64,000 nucleotides of DNA from Nonomuraea sp. PA05. GTDB lineage: Bacteria; Actinomycetota; Actinomycetes; Streptosporangiales; Streptosporangiaceae. Positions within the stretch are counted from its first letter, which is position 1, and each line of letters begins with the position of its first letter. A program made the position numbers and the translations under genes. The notes beneath the pieces were generated by a model, which had not been told where the DNA came from, made no database searches, and worked only from the letters and a program-made list of their open reading frames with translations. Below are positions 33,206-41,744 of this stretch, piece by piece. The stretch spans positions 186,001 through 250,000 of the forward strand of contig NZ_VSEY01000010.1 of assembly GCF_008086045.1 (NCBI RefSeq), written 5' to 3'.

Positions 33206-34354
33206 TCAGTCCAGGTAGTCCCGCAACATCTGCGCGCGCGTCGGGTGGCGGAGCTTGGCCAGCGTCTTCGACTCGATCTGGCGAATGCGCTCACGTGTGA
33301 CGCCGAACTCCCTGCCCACCTCCTCCAGCGTGCGCGGATGCCCGTCGGCCAGGCCGAAGCGGAGCTGGATGATGCGCTGCTCGCGATCGGACAGCGTGGC
33401 CAGGATGTCGTCGAGCTGGTCCTGCAGCATGATGAAGGCGGCGGCCTCCATGGGCACGACAGCGTCGGCGTCCTCGATGAAGTCTCCGAGGTCGGAGTCC
33501 TCCTCGCCGATCGGCGACTGCAGCGACACCGGCTCCTGGGCGATGCGCTGGATCTCCACCACCCGGTCCACCGGGAGGTCCATCTCCTTGGCGATCTCCT
33601 CGGGGATCGGCTCGCGGCCGAGGTCCTGGTGGAGCTGGCGCTGGACTCTGACGAGCTTGTTGATGGTCTCCACCATGTGAACCGGGATGCGGATGGTCCG
33701 CGCCTGGTCGGCGATCGCCCGGGTGATCGCCTGCCTGATCCACCAGGTGGCGTAGGTGGAGAACTTGTAGCCCTTCGTGTAGTCGAACTTCTCGACTGCC
33801 CGGATGAGCCCGAGGTTGCCCTCCTGGATCAGGTCCAGGAAGAGCATGCCGCGGCCCACGTACCGCTTGGCGATCGACACCACGAGCCTGAGGTTGGCTT
33901 CGATGAGCCGCTGTTTGGCCCGGGTGCCTTGCCAGACGAGCTCCCTGAACTCCGGGAAGGCCAGACGCGAGACCCCGTTGGCCAGCTTGTCCTCGGCGAA
34001 CAGGCCGGCTTCGATCGACTTGGCGAGCTCCACCTCCTCCTCAGCGGTCAGCAGGGGCACTCGGCCGATCTCCCGCAGATAAATACGGACCAGATCGCTG
34101 GTCGGCGCCCGCTTGCCTACGTCTTCCTCATCGGCGCGGGTGGTCTCCTCGTCGCCCTGGGGCTCGAGGACCTCCACGCCGTTCTCGGCGAGCATGCGTA
34201 CGACGCGTTCCAGCGCGTCGGACGGCAGCTCGGATCGGTCAAGCGCGGCTGCGACGTCATCGACGGTTACGCTCCCGCGCTCCCTTCCCTTCGCGACGAG
34301 GTCCGCCACCTGATCTACGGATGGCGGTCCACTTGGCAGCACCGATGCACCCAC
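33206..34354 (-). CDS. rpoD: Principal RNA polymerase sigma factor (RpoD/HrdB type)
   Basis: 382 residues, sigma-70 group 1 or 2. A short region 1.1 (about 12-65), region 1.2 'DLVRIYLREIGRVPLLTAEE', region 2 'GNLGLIRAVEKFDYTKGYKF' and 'STYATWWIRQAITRAIADQ', region 3 'RIPVHMVETINKLVR', and region 4 'LREQR'-like 'LSDREQRIIQLRFGL' with HTH 'TLEEVGREFGVTRERIRQIE' are complete. It lacks the long Lys/Glu-rich N-terminal extension of many actinobacterial HrdB proteins. The GTG at 34354 has no Shine-Dalgarno; CAGACT 7 bases upstream could give a leaderless start. It lies downstream of dnaG as in the classic dnaG-rpoD synteny. Confidence 0.9.
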   Translation of the reverse strand: MGASVLPSGPPSVDQVADLVAKGRERGSVTVDDVAAALDRSELPSDALERVVRMLAENGVEVLEPQGDEETTRADEEDVGKRAPTSDLVRIYLREIGRVPLLTAEEEVELAKSIEAGLFAEDKLANGVSRLAFPEFRELVWQGTRAKQRLIEANLRLVVSIAKRYVGRGMLFLDLIQEGNLGLIRAVEKFDYTKGYKFSTYATWWIRQAITRAIADQARTIRIPVHMVETINKLVRVQRQLHQDLGREPIPEEIAKEMDLPVDRVVEIQRIAQEPVSLQSPIGEEDSDLGDFIEDADAVVPMEAAAFIMLQDQLDDILATLSDREQRIIQLRFGLADGHPRTLEEVGREFGVTRERIRQIESKTLAKLRHPTRAQMLRDYLD

Positions 34355-34827
34355 GGGAGACAGTCTGCAGTATTGGTTCCATCAAATGGCAGACCCATTT
34401 TTGTCACCGAAGGTAAGACGATCGTCTTTGCCGAATTGAGATCGCCAAAAGGTTTAGCACGACTTTGATCAGGATAGTAAAGCCAATTACGCGATCTGGA
34501 TTCACGCGCCCGGCGACGCCGATGGGCCGGGCGCAACTCTTTCGCTGCCCGGAGGCCGTTGTCCTCGCGCTTTGTCACATCGTGGACCGCGCCAAATCCC
34601 TGGTCAACCACCCTGGTTCAGCGCCTGCGATCGCTGCAGAACTGTTACCGACGCAGAGCGATCAGCGTGTGCGGGAGCCCGGCAGTGCGGGCGGTCCGCG
34701 GGGCTCCCACCTTCACGATCTTGCCGTGGACGCCCGCTACCGGGCCCGAGGGGTGATCACACCGCGTGACAGCGCGACAAACCGCCTTTATCCAGGACTT
34801 ATGCCCATTTCACATTTATCCGGACGT
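34355..34827 (-). other. Long dnaG-rpoD intergenic region, no gene
   Basis: 473 bases without a supportable gene, with A/T-rich patches near 34370-34500 and 34760-34830. It should hold the rpoD promoter(s). GGGAGCCC (34673-34680) pairs with GGGCTCCC (34701-34708), a hairpin that could end dnaG transcription. A 98-codon frame here overlaps rpoD and has non-coding codon use. No single -35/-10 pair stands out enough to list. Confidence 0.5.
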
Positions 34828-36672
34828 TCAACTGCTGCCGGCGACGCGGTTGCGCAGCACCCGGCGCTGCTGCTCCAGCGCCACCAGCTCGCCGAACAGC
34901 TTGTTGTACTCCTGCTGCTGCTCCACCGGGTTGAGCCGCTGGATGCGCGACTTGACCTGCGCGATCGCCCGGTCGAGCGGCATGGCCTCGGCGGCGGTCA
35001 GGATGTCGCCCGCGTAGCGCTCCTCGGCGTGCGCGTCCACCTGGATCGCCTCCACCGCGAACCGGGTCACCAGCGCCCGCGCGCCCTCCTCGTGGGCGTG
35101 CTGCAGCAGGTGGTCGACCCACTCGCGCCCGCCCGCGCCCGCCTGCGCGAGACCGCCCGCGGTGACGATGACCCGGTGCAGCAGCACGTGGTCGGGCGCG
35201 GTGAACGCCTGCGGGTCGAGCGCGTCGAAGCGGGGCCCGAGCAGGGCGGGGCGCTGCACGGCCAGCTTGAGCAGCTCGCGCTCCACGCGCACGCTCGGAT
35301 CGACCGGCGCCGCCTTGGGCGCGCGCTGCTGACGGCCCTGCTGGGCGCCGCCCACCTCGGCGATGCGCTGCATGACGAACCGCTCGTCCATGAAGCCGAG
35401 CCAGCGGTCGAGGTCGATGGCGTAGCGCTTGCGCAGCCCGGCGTCCTTGATGCCGGCCACGATCGGCGCGGCGGCGTCGAGCGCCGCGATCTTGCCCTCG
35501 TTGCTGCGCAGGTCGTAGCGGGAGATAGTGCTCCTGATCGCGAACTGGAACAGCGGCTCACGGCTGGCGATCAGGTCGCGCACGGCGGCGTCGCCCTGCT
35601 TGATCCGCAGGTCGCACGGGTCGAGGCCGTCGCTCTGCACCGCGACGTAGGTCTGCGTGACGAACTTCTGCTCATCGGCGAACGCCCGCAGCGCCGCCTT
35701 CTGCCCGGCGGCGTCGCCGTCGAAGGTGAAGATCACCTCGCCCCTGAACTCGGCCTGGTCGAGCAGGAACCGGCGCAGGATCTTGATGTGCTCCTCGCCG
35801 AACGAGGTGCCGCAGGTGGCCACGGCGGTCGGCACGCCGGCGAGATGGCAGGCCATCACATCGGTGTATCCCTCGACGATCACGGCCTGCGCGCGCTTGG
35901 AGATCTCGCGTTTCGCGAGATCGATCCCGTAGAGCACCTGGCTCTTCTTGTAAAGCGGCGTGTCAGGTGTATTCAGGTATTTAGGCCCCTCATCGGAATC
36001 GAGCAGCTTCCGTGCGCCGAATCCGATCACATCGCCCGTGGCGTCCCGGATCGGCCAGATCAGCCGCCCGCGGAACCGGTCGATCGGCCCCCGCCGGCCC
36101 TCCTTGGCCAGCCCGCCCTTCACCAGCTCGTCCGCGGTGAAGCCGCGACCCATGAGGTGGCGGCTGAGCGCCTCCCACTCGTTGGGCGCGTAGCCCACCC
36201 CGAACGTCTCCGCGTCGGCCCGCTCGAACCCGCGCTCCGACAGGAACCGCCGCCCCGCCGACGCGTCGGGCGCCATCAGCTTGCCCGCGTAGAACTCGGC
36301 GGCCGCCCGGTGCGCCTCGATCAGCCTGGCCCGCTCGCCGTGGTCGCGCCGGGGCACGTAGCCGCCCTGCTCGTACTGGAGCTGGATGCCGGCCCGCTGC
36401 GCCAGCCGCTCGACGGCCTCGCTGAACGACAGGTGCTCGATCTTCTCGACGAACGTGATCACGTCGCCGCCCTCGGAGCAGCCGAAGCAGAAGTACATCC
36501 CGCGCTCGGGCGTGACGTTGAACGACGGGCTCTTCTCGTCGTGGAAGGGGCACAACCCCTTGAGGTTGCCGCCTCCCGCGTTACGCAACTGGATGTGCTC
36601 GCCGATCACATCGGCGATGGGGGAACGCTCGCGTACGAGCGCGATGTCGACATCACGGATCCGGCCAGCCAC
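34828..36672 (-). CDS. dnaG: DNA primase
   Basis: 614 residues. The N-terminal CHC2 zinc finger ('CPFHDEKSPSF' to 'MYFCFGC', about 39-63) recognises template, the RNA polymerase core has Toprim 'VIVEGYTDVMACH' and 'FTFDGDAAGQKAALRAF' (about 265-325), and a C-terminal helicase-binding region follows. It lays RNA primers at the replication fork. The GTG at 36672 is chosen because DnaG proteins of this group begin 'MAGRIRD.DIALVRERSPI' and a -10 TAGACT ends 7 bases upstream; a GTG 8 codons earlier has no support. Confidence 0.95.
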   Translation of the reverse strand: MAGRIRDVDIALVRERSPIADVIGEHIQLRNAGGGNLKGLCPFHDEKSPSFNVTPERGMYFCFGCSEGGDVITFVEKIEHLSFSEAVERLAQRAGIQLQYEQGGYVPRRDHGERARLIEAHRAAAEFYAGKLMAPDASAGRRFLSERGFERADAETFGVGYAPNEWEALSRHLMGRGFTADELVKGGLAKEGRRGPIDRFRGRLIWPIRDATGDVIGFGARKLLDSDEGPKYLNTPDTPLYKKSQVLYGIDLAKREISKRAQAVIVEGYTDVMACHLAGVPTAVATCGTSFGEEHIKILRRFLLDQAEFRGEVIFTFDGDAAGQKAALRAFADEQKFVTQTYVAVQSDGLDPCDLRIKQGDAAVRDLIASREPLFQFAIRSTISRYDLRSNEGKIAALDAAAPIVAGIKDAGLRKRYAIDLDRWLGFMDERFVMQRIAEVGGAQQGRQQRAPKAAPVDPSVRVERELLKLAVQRPALLGPRFDALDPQAFTAPDHVLLHRVIVTAGGLAQAGAGGREWVDHLLQHAHEEGARALVTRFAVEAIQVDAHAEERYAGDILTAAEAMPLDRAIAQVKSRIQRLNPVEQQQEYNKLFGELVALEQQRRVLRNRVAGSS

Positions 36673-36679
36673 GCCGGGA

Positions 36680-36685
36680 AGTCTA
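36680..36685 (-). promoter_or_regulatory. -10 hexamer of a leaderless dnaG transcript
   Basis: TAGACT on the minus strand ends 7 bases before the GTG at 36672, and no Shine-Dalgarno precedes that start. Confidence 0.5.
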
Positions 36686-36855
36686 TGCCGCCCCACCGAC
36701 GGTTCTGCTCCCCGCGGGTGTCCCGGACCGTCGCGGCGGGGAGGAAGGCGGAGGTTACCTCGTGGCTGCTAAAGGGGGAAACCGGTGATGCGCGGTCTCC
36801 GGGTCGGCTACAAAGGTAAAGGTTGTCGGTGGAAACGGTGACACGGGTGGAGATC

Positions 36856-37743
36856 ATGCGATCGGGGCTTGTCGGACGATGGGCGGCCGTCACGGGCGCT
36901 GTGCTGTTGACCGGTGCCTGCACCCAGGCCACCGGGCTGGCGGGTGTCGGCGCCACGTCGCCGTCCACCGCCCCGGTGACCGGGACACCCGCCGTGACGG
37001 CGACCATCCCGACCCCCCAGCACATGGCGGCCGATCAGCCGCCCGAGGGCGACGAGCCGGTCAAGGTGCCGCCGCCGAAGCTGTCGAAGTACACCTACAC
37101 CTTCCCGGTGAAGGGCTGTAAGACGACCTACCAGCGCAAGCTGCTCGTGCTGCCCAAGACGACGATCTGGGCGCCGCAGGGCTGCGCGTTCGTGGCGCCC
37201 GTCGGCGGCGTGGTGGACGAGGTCAACGTCCAGGACAGGTGGTCGCCGTCCACCGACGCCGGCTCCGCCCGCGAGGGCAGGTTCGTCACGATCGTCGGCG
37301 ACGACGGCGTCCGCTATTTGGGCGGCCACCTCGACTCGGTGGCCGACGGGATCAAGCCGGGCGCGCGGGTCAAGGGCGGCCAGCTCCTCGGCCGGGTGGG
37401 CCGCTCGGGCAACGCCCGCGACACCGGGCCGAACCTCTACTTCGCGATCTCGTGGAAGACCGGCCCGGCCTTCTGGTGGGTCCGCAGGGGCATGGTCAAG
37501 CCGTGGGACTACCTCGACGCCTGGCAGGAGGGCAACCGCACGCTGTCGCCCCGTGAGGAGACGCTGAAGCTGCGCGGCAAGCTGGGCGAGACGCCGCAGT
37601 GCACCGTGCAGTGCGCGTCCATCCAACCGCAGTCGGAGCCGCAGCCGAGCAAGACCCCGAAGCCCAAGAAGACGTCGAACAACGACGATGACGACGAGGT
37701 CATCATCGTCAACCCGACGACAGCTCCTTTGGGTGGACGGTGA
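36856..37743 (+). CDS. LytM/M23-like lipoprotein with degenerate zinc site
   Basis: 295 residues. A lipoprotein signal ends 'VTGAVLLTGAC' (about Cys22), followed by a Pro/Thr-rich linker and an M23-type domain (about 85-235) with 'GGHLDSVADGIKPGARVKGG' and 'LLGRVGRSGNARDTGPNLYF'. Active M23 peptidases have GPHLHFE; here both His of HxH are Asn and Tyr, and no HxxxD is seen earlier, so it is probably not a peptidase but a peptidoglycan-binding or activator protein. An acidic C-terminus ('SNNDDDDEVIIV') ends it. GGTGGAG precedes the ATG by 4 bases. Its end overlaps the converging flavoprotein by 35 bases. Confidence 0.75.
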   Translation: MRSGLVGRWAAVTGAVLLTGACTQATGLAGVGATSPSTAPVTGTPAVTATIPTPQHMAADQPPEGDEPVKVPPPKLSKYTYTFPVKGCKTTYQRKLLVLPKTTIWAPQGCAFVAPVGGVVDEVNVQDRWSPSTDAGSAREGRFVTIVGDDGVRYLGGHLDSVADGIKPGARVKGGQLLGRVGRSGNARDTGPNLYFAISWKTGPAFWWVRRGMVKPWDYLDAWQEGNRTLSPREETLKLRGKLGETPQCTVQCASIQPQSEPQPSKTPKPKKTSNNDDDDEVIIVNPTTAPLGGR

Positions 37744-38866
37744 CGCCCGACTTGATCAGCTCCTGGATGTCGTCCACGACGTCCCAGACGTTGACGTTCA
37801 TGCCGGCGATCACGCGGCGGTCGCGCAGCCAGTAGGCGATGAACTCCATGCTCTCGGGGTCGCCGCGGTAGACGATCTCGTCATGGCCCTCGATGTCGCC
37901 GGAGAACTCCATGCCCAGCTCGTACTGGTCGGTGTAGAAGTACGGCAGCCGGTCGTAGACGACCTCCTGGCCCAGCATCGACCTGGCCGCGGCCGGGCCG
38001 CCGTGCAGGGCGTTGGCCCAGTGCTCGACGCGGACGCGGCGGCCGTACAGGGGGTGGAAGAACTCCGCCACGTCGCCCGCCGCGTACACGTCGGGGTTCG
38101 AGGTGCGCAGCGAGGAGTCGGTGAGGACGCCCTGGCCGACGTCCAGCCCCGCGTCCCTGGCCAGCCCGACCTCGGGCGCGGCGCCGATGCCCACGACGAC
38201 GAGGTCGGCCGTCAGCCGCTCGCCCGAGCTGAGCCGCACGCCTGAGTCGGTGATCTCCGCGGCGGCCGTGCCGAAGCGCAGGTTCACGCCCTTGCTCGCG
38301 TGCAGGCGGGCGAACAGCGCGCCGAGCTCCGGGCCGAGCGCCCGGTTGAGCGCGGTCGGCTCGGGCTCCACGACGGTCACCTGGCAGCCGGCCGCGCGCG
38401 CCGCCGCCGCGGTCTCCAGGCCGATCCAGGAGGCGCCGACGATCAGCACGTCCGCGCCCTCGGCGAAGCGGCGCTTGAGCGCCTCGCTGTCGTCCACGGT
38501 CCGCAGGTAGTAGGCGGGGCCGGGCAGGCGTCTGGGCACGGCGCCGGTCGCGATGAGCAGCTTGTCGTACGGCTGCCGCGACCCGTCCCCCAGCCTGACC
38601 AGGTGATGAGCCGGCTCGATGCGGGTGACCTTGGTGCCGAGGCGCAGATCCACGTCGTTGTCCGCGTACCAGCCGGGCTCGTGGACGAAGATCTTCTCCC
38701 GTTCGCCCTTGCCCTGCAGATACTCCTTGGACAGGGGCGGTCTCTCGTAGGGCCGTTCGCTCTCCGCGCCGATCAGCACGATCTCGCCGTCGAATCCCTC
38801 CTCGCGCAGCGTCTGCGCTGCCTTCGCTCCGGCCAGTCCGGCGCCGACGATCACATATGTGGCCAT
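37709..38866 (-). CDS. Ferredoxin-reductase-type FAD/NAD(P)H oxidoreductase
   Basis: 385 residues. FAD-binding 'YVIVGAGLAGAKAAQTLREE' (about 4-23), NAD(P)-binding 'DVLIVGASWIGLETAAAARA' (about 140-159) and 'TSNPDVYAAGDVAEFFHP' (about 260-277) define the family of reductases that feed electrons to ferredoxins, Rieske oxygenases or P450s. 'RPPLSKEYLQG' is also typical. No partner ferredoxin or oxygenase is adjacent. A CATACT hexamer lies 6 bases before the ATG and there is no Shine-Dalgarno, suggesting a leaderless start. Confidence 0.88.
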   Translation of the reverse strand: MATYVIVGAGLAGAKAAQTLREEGFDGEIVLIGAESERPYERPPLSKEYLQGKGEREKIFVHEPGWYADNDVDLRLGTKVTRIEPAHHLVRLGDGSRQPYDKLLIATGAVPRRLPGPAYYLRTVDDSEALKRRFAEGADVLIVGASWIGLETAAAARAAGCQVTVVEPEPTALNRALGPELGALFARLHASKGVNLRFGTAAAEITDSGVRLSSGERLTADLVVVGIGAAPEVGLARDAGLDVGQGVLTDSSLRTSNPDVYAAGDVAEFFHPLYGRRVRVEHWANALHGGPAAARSMLGQEVVYDRLPYFYTDQYELGMEFSGDIEGHDEIVYRGDPESMEFIAYWLRDRRVIAGMNVNVWDVVDDIQELIKSGVTVHPKELSSG

Positions 38867-38890
38867 GGGCGCAGTATGCGCCCACCGGGG

Positions 38891-38935
38891 TCATCGGGAA
38901 AGCCGGTTGTGCCAGGCGACCTGGCTCGTTGACGA
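38891..38935 (-). pseudogene. Duplicated dgt C-terminal tail
   Basis: Read on the minus strand it gives 'TSQVAWHNRLSR' and a stop, nearly matching the end of dgt ('TSAVAWHRRLSR' and a stop). It sits 53 bases after the dgt stop and in a different frame. Thirteen bases (GGTCGCCTGGCAC) are identical, but the Leu-Ser-Arg codons differ. It has no start codon of its own, so it is a relic of duplication or of a second dgt-like gene. Confidence 0.55.
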
Positions 38936-38943
38936 ACTCTTGA

Positions 38944-40191
38944 TCAGCGAGAGAGCCTGCGGTGCCAGGCGACCGCCGAGGTGTCGGTGAGCGAGGCGAT
39001 CTGGTCGATCACCACGCGGACGCGGGCGGCGTCGCTCGCGGCCTCCAGGAACGCGGGCCTGAAGGCGGGCTCCAGCGTGCCGGGCGCGCCGAGCGTGATC
39101 AGGGACGCCAGCTCGGTGATGAGGTCGCGCTGCCTGGCCTGGTTGGCATGGTGGTCGGCGGTGGTCATCACGTAGTGCGCGGTGACGCCCTTGAGCAGCG
39201 CGCACTCCAACCTCGTGGCGTGCGGCACGACCAGGTCGGCGCGGTGCCGCGAGCCGAACACCTCCTTGGTGGCGGCCTGCGCGGACCGGCAGAAACGGCC
39301 GATGAGACCGCTGGTGAGCGCCTTGAGCCCGGCCAGGTCGGCCATGGTGGCCGCGAAGTGACGCGGCCAGAGCGGGTCGGCGATCAGCTTGGCGAAGACC
39401 TCCTCCAGCTCGTTCAGGTCGGCGCCGGGGGCGTACCAGGTGCGGGTGATCTCGCACACCTGGGCGCGCTCGGCCGCCGACTGGAGCGCCTCCGGGGTGA
39501 CGTGGCCGGAGTGCAGGGCGTCCTCCAGGTCGTGCACGGAGTAGGCGACGTCGTCGGCCCAGTCCATGATCTGCGCCTCGAAGCTCACCCGTCCCTCCGG
39601 GGCGCCCTCCCTGATCCACCGGAACACCGGCAGGTCGTCGTCGTACACGCCGAACTTGGGCGACCTGTCGCACGTCCACGGGTACTTGATGGAGGCGTCG
39701 AGCGCGGCCCTGGTGAGGTTGAGGCCGGCGCTGCGGCCGTCCTCGGTGAGAACCTTGGCCTCCAGCCGGGTGAGCAGGCGCAGGCTCTGCGCGTTGCCCT
39801 CGAAGCCGCCGCACGAGGCCGACAGCGCGTTGAGCGCCACCTCGCCGTTGTGCCCGAAGGGCGGATGCCCCAGGTCGTGGGCCAGGCAGGCGGTCTCCAC
39901 CAGGTCGGGGTCCACGCCGAGGGTGGCGCCCATCTCCCTGCCCACCTGGGCGCACTCGAGCGAGTGGGTCAGGCGGGTGCGGGGGATGTGCTGGCCGCCG
40001 CCGAGCGTCTCTCCCGGGCCCACCACCTGCGTCTTGGCGGCCAGCCTGCGCAGGGCGGCGCTGTGCAGCACCCGGGCCCGGTCCCGCTCGAACGCGGCGC
40101 GTTCCGGATTGCCGGGAAGTTCCGGAACCCAACGCTCCTGGTCATGCTCGTCGTAGTACGGCATCAGTGAAGTGATTTTATCCAGTTTCAT
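38944..40191 (-). CDS. dgt: Deoxyguanosinetriphosphate triphosphohydrolase-like protein
   Basis: 415 residues, HD-domain dNTPase that splits dGTP (and often other dNTPs) to nucleoside and triphosphate. 'RTRLTHSLECAQVGREMG' (about 73-90) gives the first His, 'ACLAHDLGHPPFGHNGE' (about 101-117) the HD pair, and 'MDWADDVAYSVHDLEDAL' (about 190-207) the distal Asp. The ATG at 40191 has GGAG 5 bases upstream; an ATG at 40164 is an alternative. It diverges from the M48 protease across 53 bases. Proximity to dnaG is usual in actinobacteria. Confidence 0.92.
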   Translation of the reverse strand: MKLDKITSLMPYYDEHDQERWVPELPGNPERAAFERDRARVLHSAALRRLAAKTQVVGPGETLGGGQHIPRTRLTHSLECAQVGREMGATLGVDPDLVETACLAHDLGHPPFGHNGEVALNALSASCGGFEGNAQSLRLLTRLEAKVLTEDGRSAGLNLTRAALDASIKYPWTCDRSPKFGVYDDDLPVFRWIREGAPEGRVSFEAQIMDWADDVAYSVHDLEDALHSGHVTPEALQSAAERAQVCEITRTWYAPGADLNELEEVFAKLIADPLWPRHFAATMADLAGLKALTSGLIGRFCRSAQAATKEVFGSRHRADLVVPHATRLECALLKGVTAHYVMTTADHHANQARQRDLITELASLITLGAPGTLEPAFRPAFLEAASDAARVRVVIDQIASLTDTSAVAWHRRLSR

Positions 40192-40244
40192 GTCTCCGCT
40201 AGTGTCAAGCCTCGCGAGAAACCCTTCCCCGGGAGCCCTCCCCC

Positions 40245-41744
40245 ATGACGACAGCGTTCCGAGCAGTGCTGGCCTTTACCCTGCTCGCCGGCTTCTACGT
40301 GCTCGTCGGCCTCATCCTGGCCGCCGCCGTCTTCTTCGACGTCCTGCTCCTCGTCGACTTCCACGCCAACACGGTCAAGTTCGCGATCGTGCTCACCCTC
40401 GCGGCGGGCGCGCTCGTCCGCGCCCTGGTCATGGTCAGCCGCCGCCGCGGCGACGAGCAGCCGGGCGTGCCTGTCGGGCGCGAGCACGAGCCGGTGCTGT
40501 GGCAGACGGTCGAGGAGCTCTCGCAGCGCGTACGCACCGCGCCGCCGGACGAGATCCGCCTCGTCGCCGAGGTCAACGCGGCCGTCTCCGAGGACACCCG
40601 CTTCCTGGGGCTGCGGGCGACGCGGCGGCGGATGTTCGTCGGCCTGCCGCTGCTGCAGACGCTCACCGTGGACGAGATGCGCGCCGTGCTCGGGCACGAG
40701 CTCGGCCACTACAGCGGCGCGCACACCCGCCTGGGCGCGCCCGTCTACCGGGGCCGGGTCTCGCTCATCGCCACCGTGCAGGGTCTGCGCAACCACCCGT
40801 TCATCCAGCGCCTGTTCACCTGGTACGCCAAGCTCTACCTGCGGGTCTCGCAGGCCGTCTCGCGACGCCAGGAGCTGGAGGCCGACCAGCTCGCGGTCGC
40901 CATCGGCGGCCGGCAGGCGATGGCAGGCGCGCTGCGCAAGATCCACGCCACCGCGGCCGGCTGGGACCTGTACGTCAGCAGCTACCTGTCGCTGACCGGC
41001 GCGGGCGGCGCCAGGCCCGCGGCCGTGTTCGGCGGGTTCCACGCGCTCATGAGCGACCCCGACCGCCAGGCCGAGATCGCCAAGCTGGGCGAGCAGCCCG
41101 AGGAGGTCTCCCCCTACGACTCCCACCCCAGCCTCGCCGACCGCCTGGCCGCCATCGAGCACCTGCCGGAGCCCCAGCACGTCCCCGACCCGCGCTCGGC
41201 CCTGACCCTGCTGGTGGACCCCAACGTGGCCGTGCAGGCGGTCGAGCAGTCGATGTGGAGCCCCGACGCGCTGGCCACGCTGCGGCCCGTCTCGTGGGAG
41301 GAGCTGATCTCCCACGGCATGTACGCGGGCCGCAACGCCGACGCCGTACGCGACCTGGCGATGGCCGGGCAGCAGGTCATGGGGGCGCAGCGGCCGTACC
41401 TGGACGCGGCGTTCGAGGCCATCGCGCGCGGCCGGCAGGCCGAGCTGGAGGCCAAGCTGCTGGAGCAGGGCTGGAACCCGTCTCCCTCGCTGCTGGCCGG
41501 GGTGCTCGGGCAGGCGCTGGAGGCGGTGCTCATCCAGCTCGGCGAGGCCAAGTGGACGCTGTCGTGGTCGGGGCCCGCGCGGCTGCTGTTCGACGACGGG
41601 GAGGAGGTCGCCCTGTCGGAGTACGCGGCGCAGGTGGCGGCCAATCCGGCGGCGGTGGCGGGGCTGCGGCAGTGGCTGGGCGATCACGGCATGCGCCACG
41701 ACTACGTGCCGCTCGACGAACCCAGCCCGGCCGCCCTCGGTTAG
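40245..41744 (+). CDS. M48-family membrane zinc metalloprotease
   Basis: 499 residues. Two N-terminal membrane segments (about 8-35 and 42-64) anchor a cytosolic or membrane-facing peptidase domain with HExxH in 'AVLGHELGHYSGAH' (about 143-156) and the third ligand in 'RRQELEADQLAV' (about 208-219). 'SHPSLADRLAAIEHL' is also typical of HtpX/Ste24-like proteins. The last 170 residues form a family-specific helical extension. TAGTGT upstream (about 40200) could be its -10. It overlaps the converging APH-like gene by 4 bases. Probably membrane protein quality control. Confidence 0.88.
   Translation: MTTAFRAVLAFTLLAGFYVLVGLILAAAVFFDVLLLVDFHANTVKFAIVLTLAAGALVRALVMVSRRRGDEQPGVPVGREHEPVLWQTVEELSQRVRTAPPDEIRLVAEVNAAVSEDTRFLGLRATRRRMFVGLPLLQTLTVDEMRAVLGHELGHYSGAHTRLGAPVYRGRVSLIATVQGLRNHPFIQRLFTWYAKLYLRVSQAVSRRQELEADQLAVAIGGRQAMAGALRKIHATAAGWDLYVSSYLSLTGAGGARPAAVFGGFHALMSDPDRQAEIAKLGEQPEEVSPYDSHPSLADRLAAIEHLPEPQHVPDPRSALTLLVDPNVAVQAVEQSMWSPDALATLRPVSWEELISHGMYAGRNADAVRDLAMAGQQVMGAQRPYLDAAFEAIARGRQAELEAKLLEQGWNPSPSLLAGVLGQALEAVLIQLGEAKWTLSWSGPARLLFDDGEEVALSEYAAQVAANPAAVAGLRQWLGDHGMRHDYVPLDEPSPAALG

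Noticed and set aside
34315..34611. 98-codon minus-strand frame upstream of rpoD
   Set aside because: It overlaps the rpoD start out of frame, has unbiased codon use and no ribosome site; it is most likely promoter or leader DNA.
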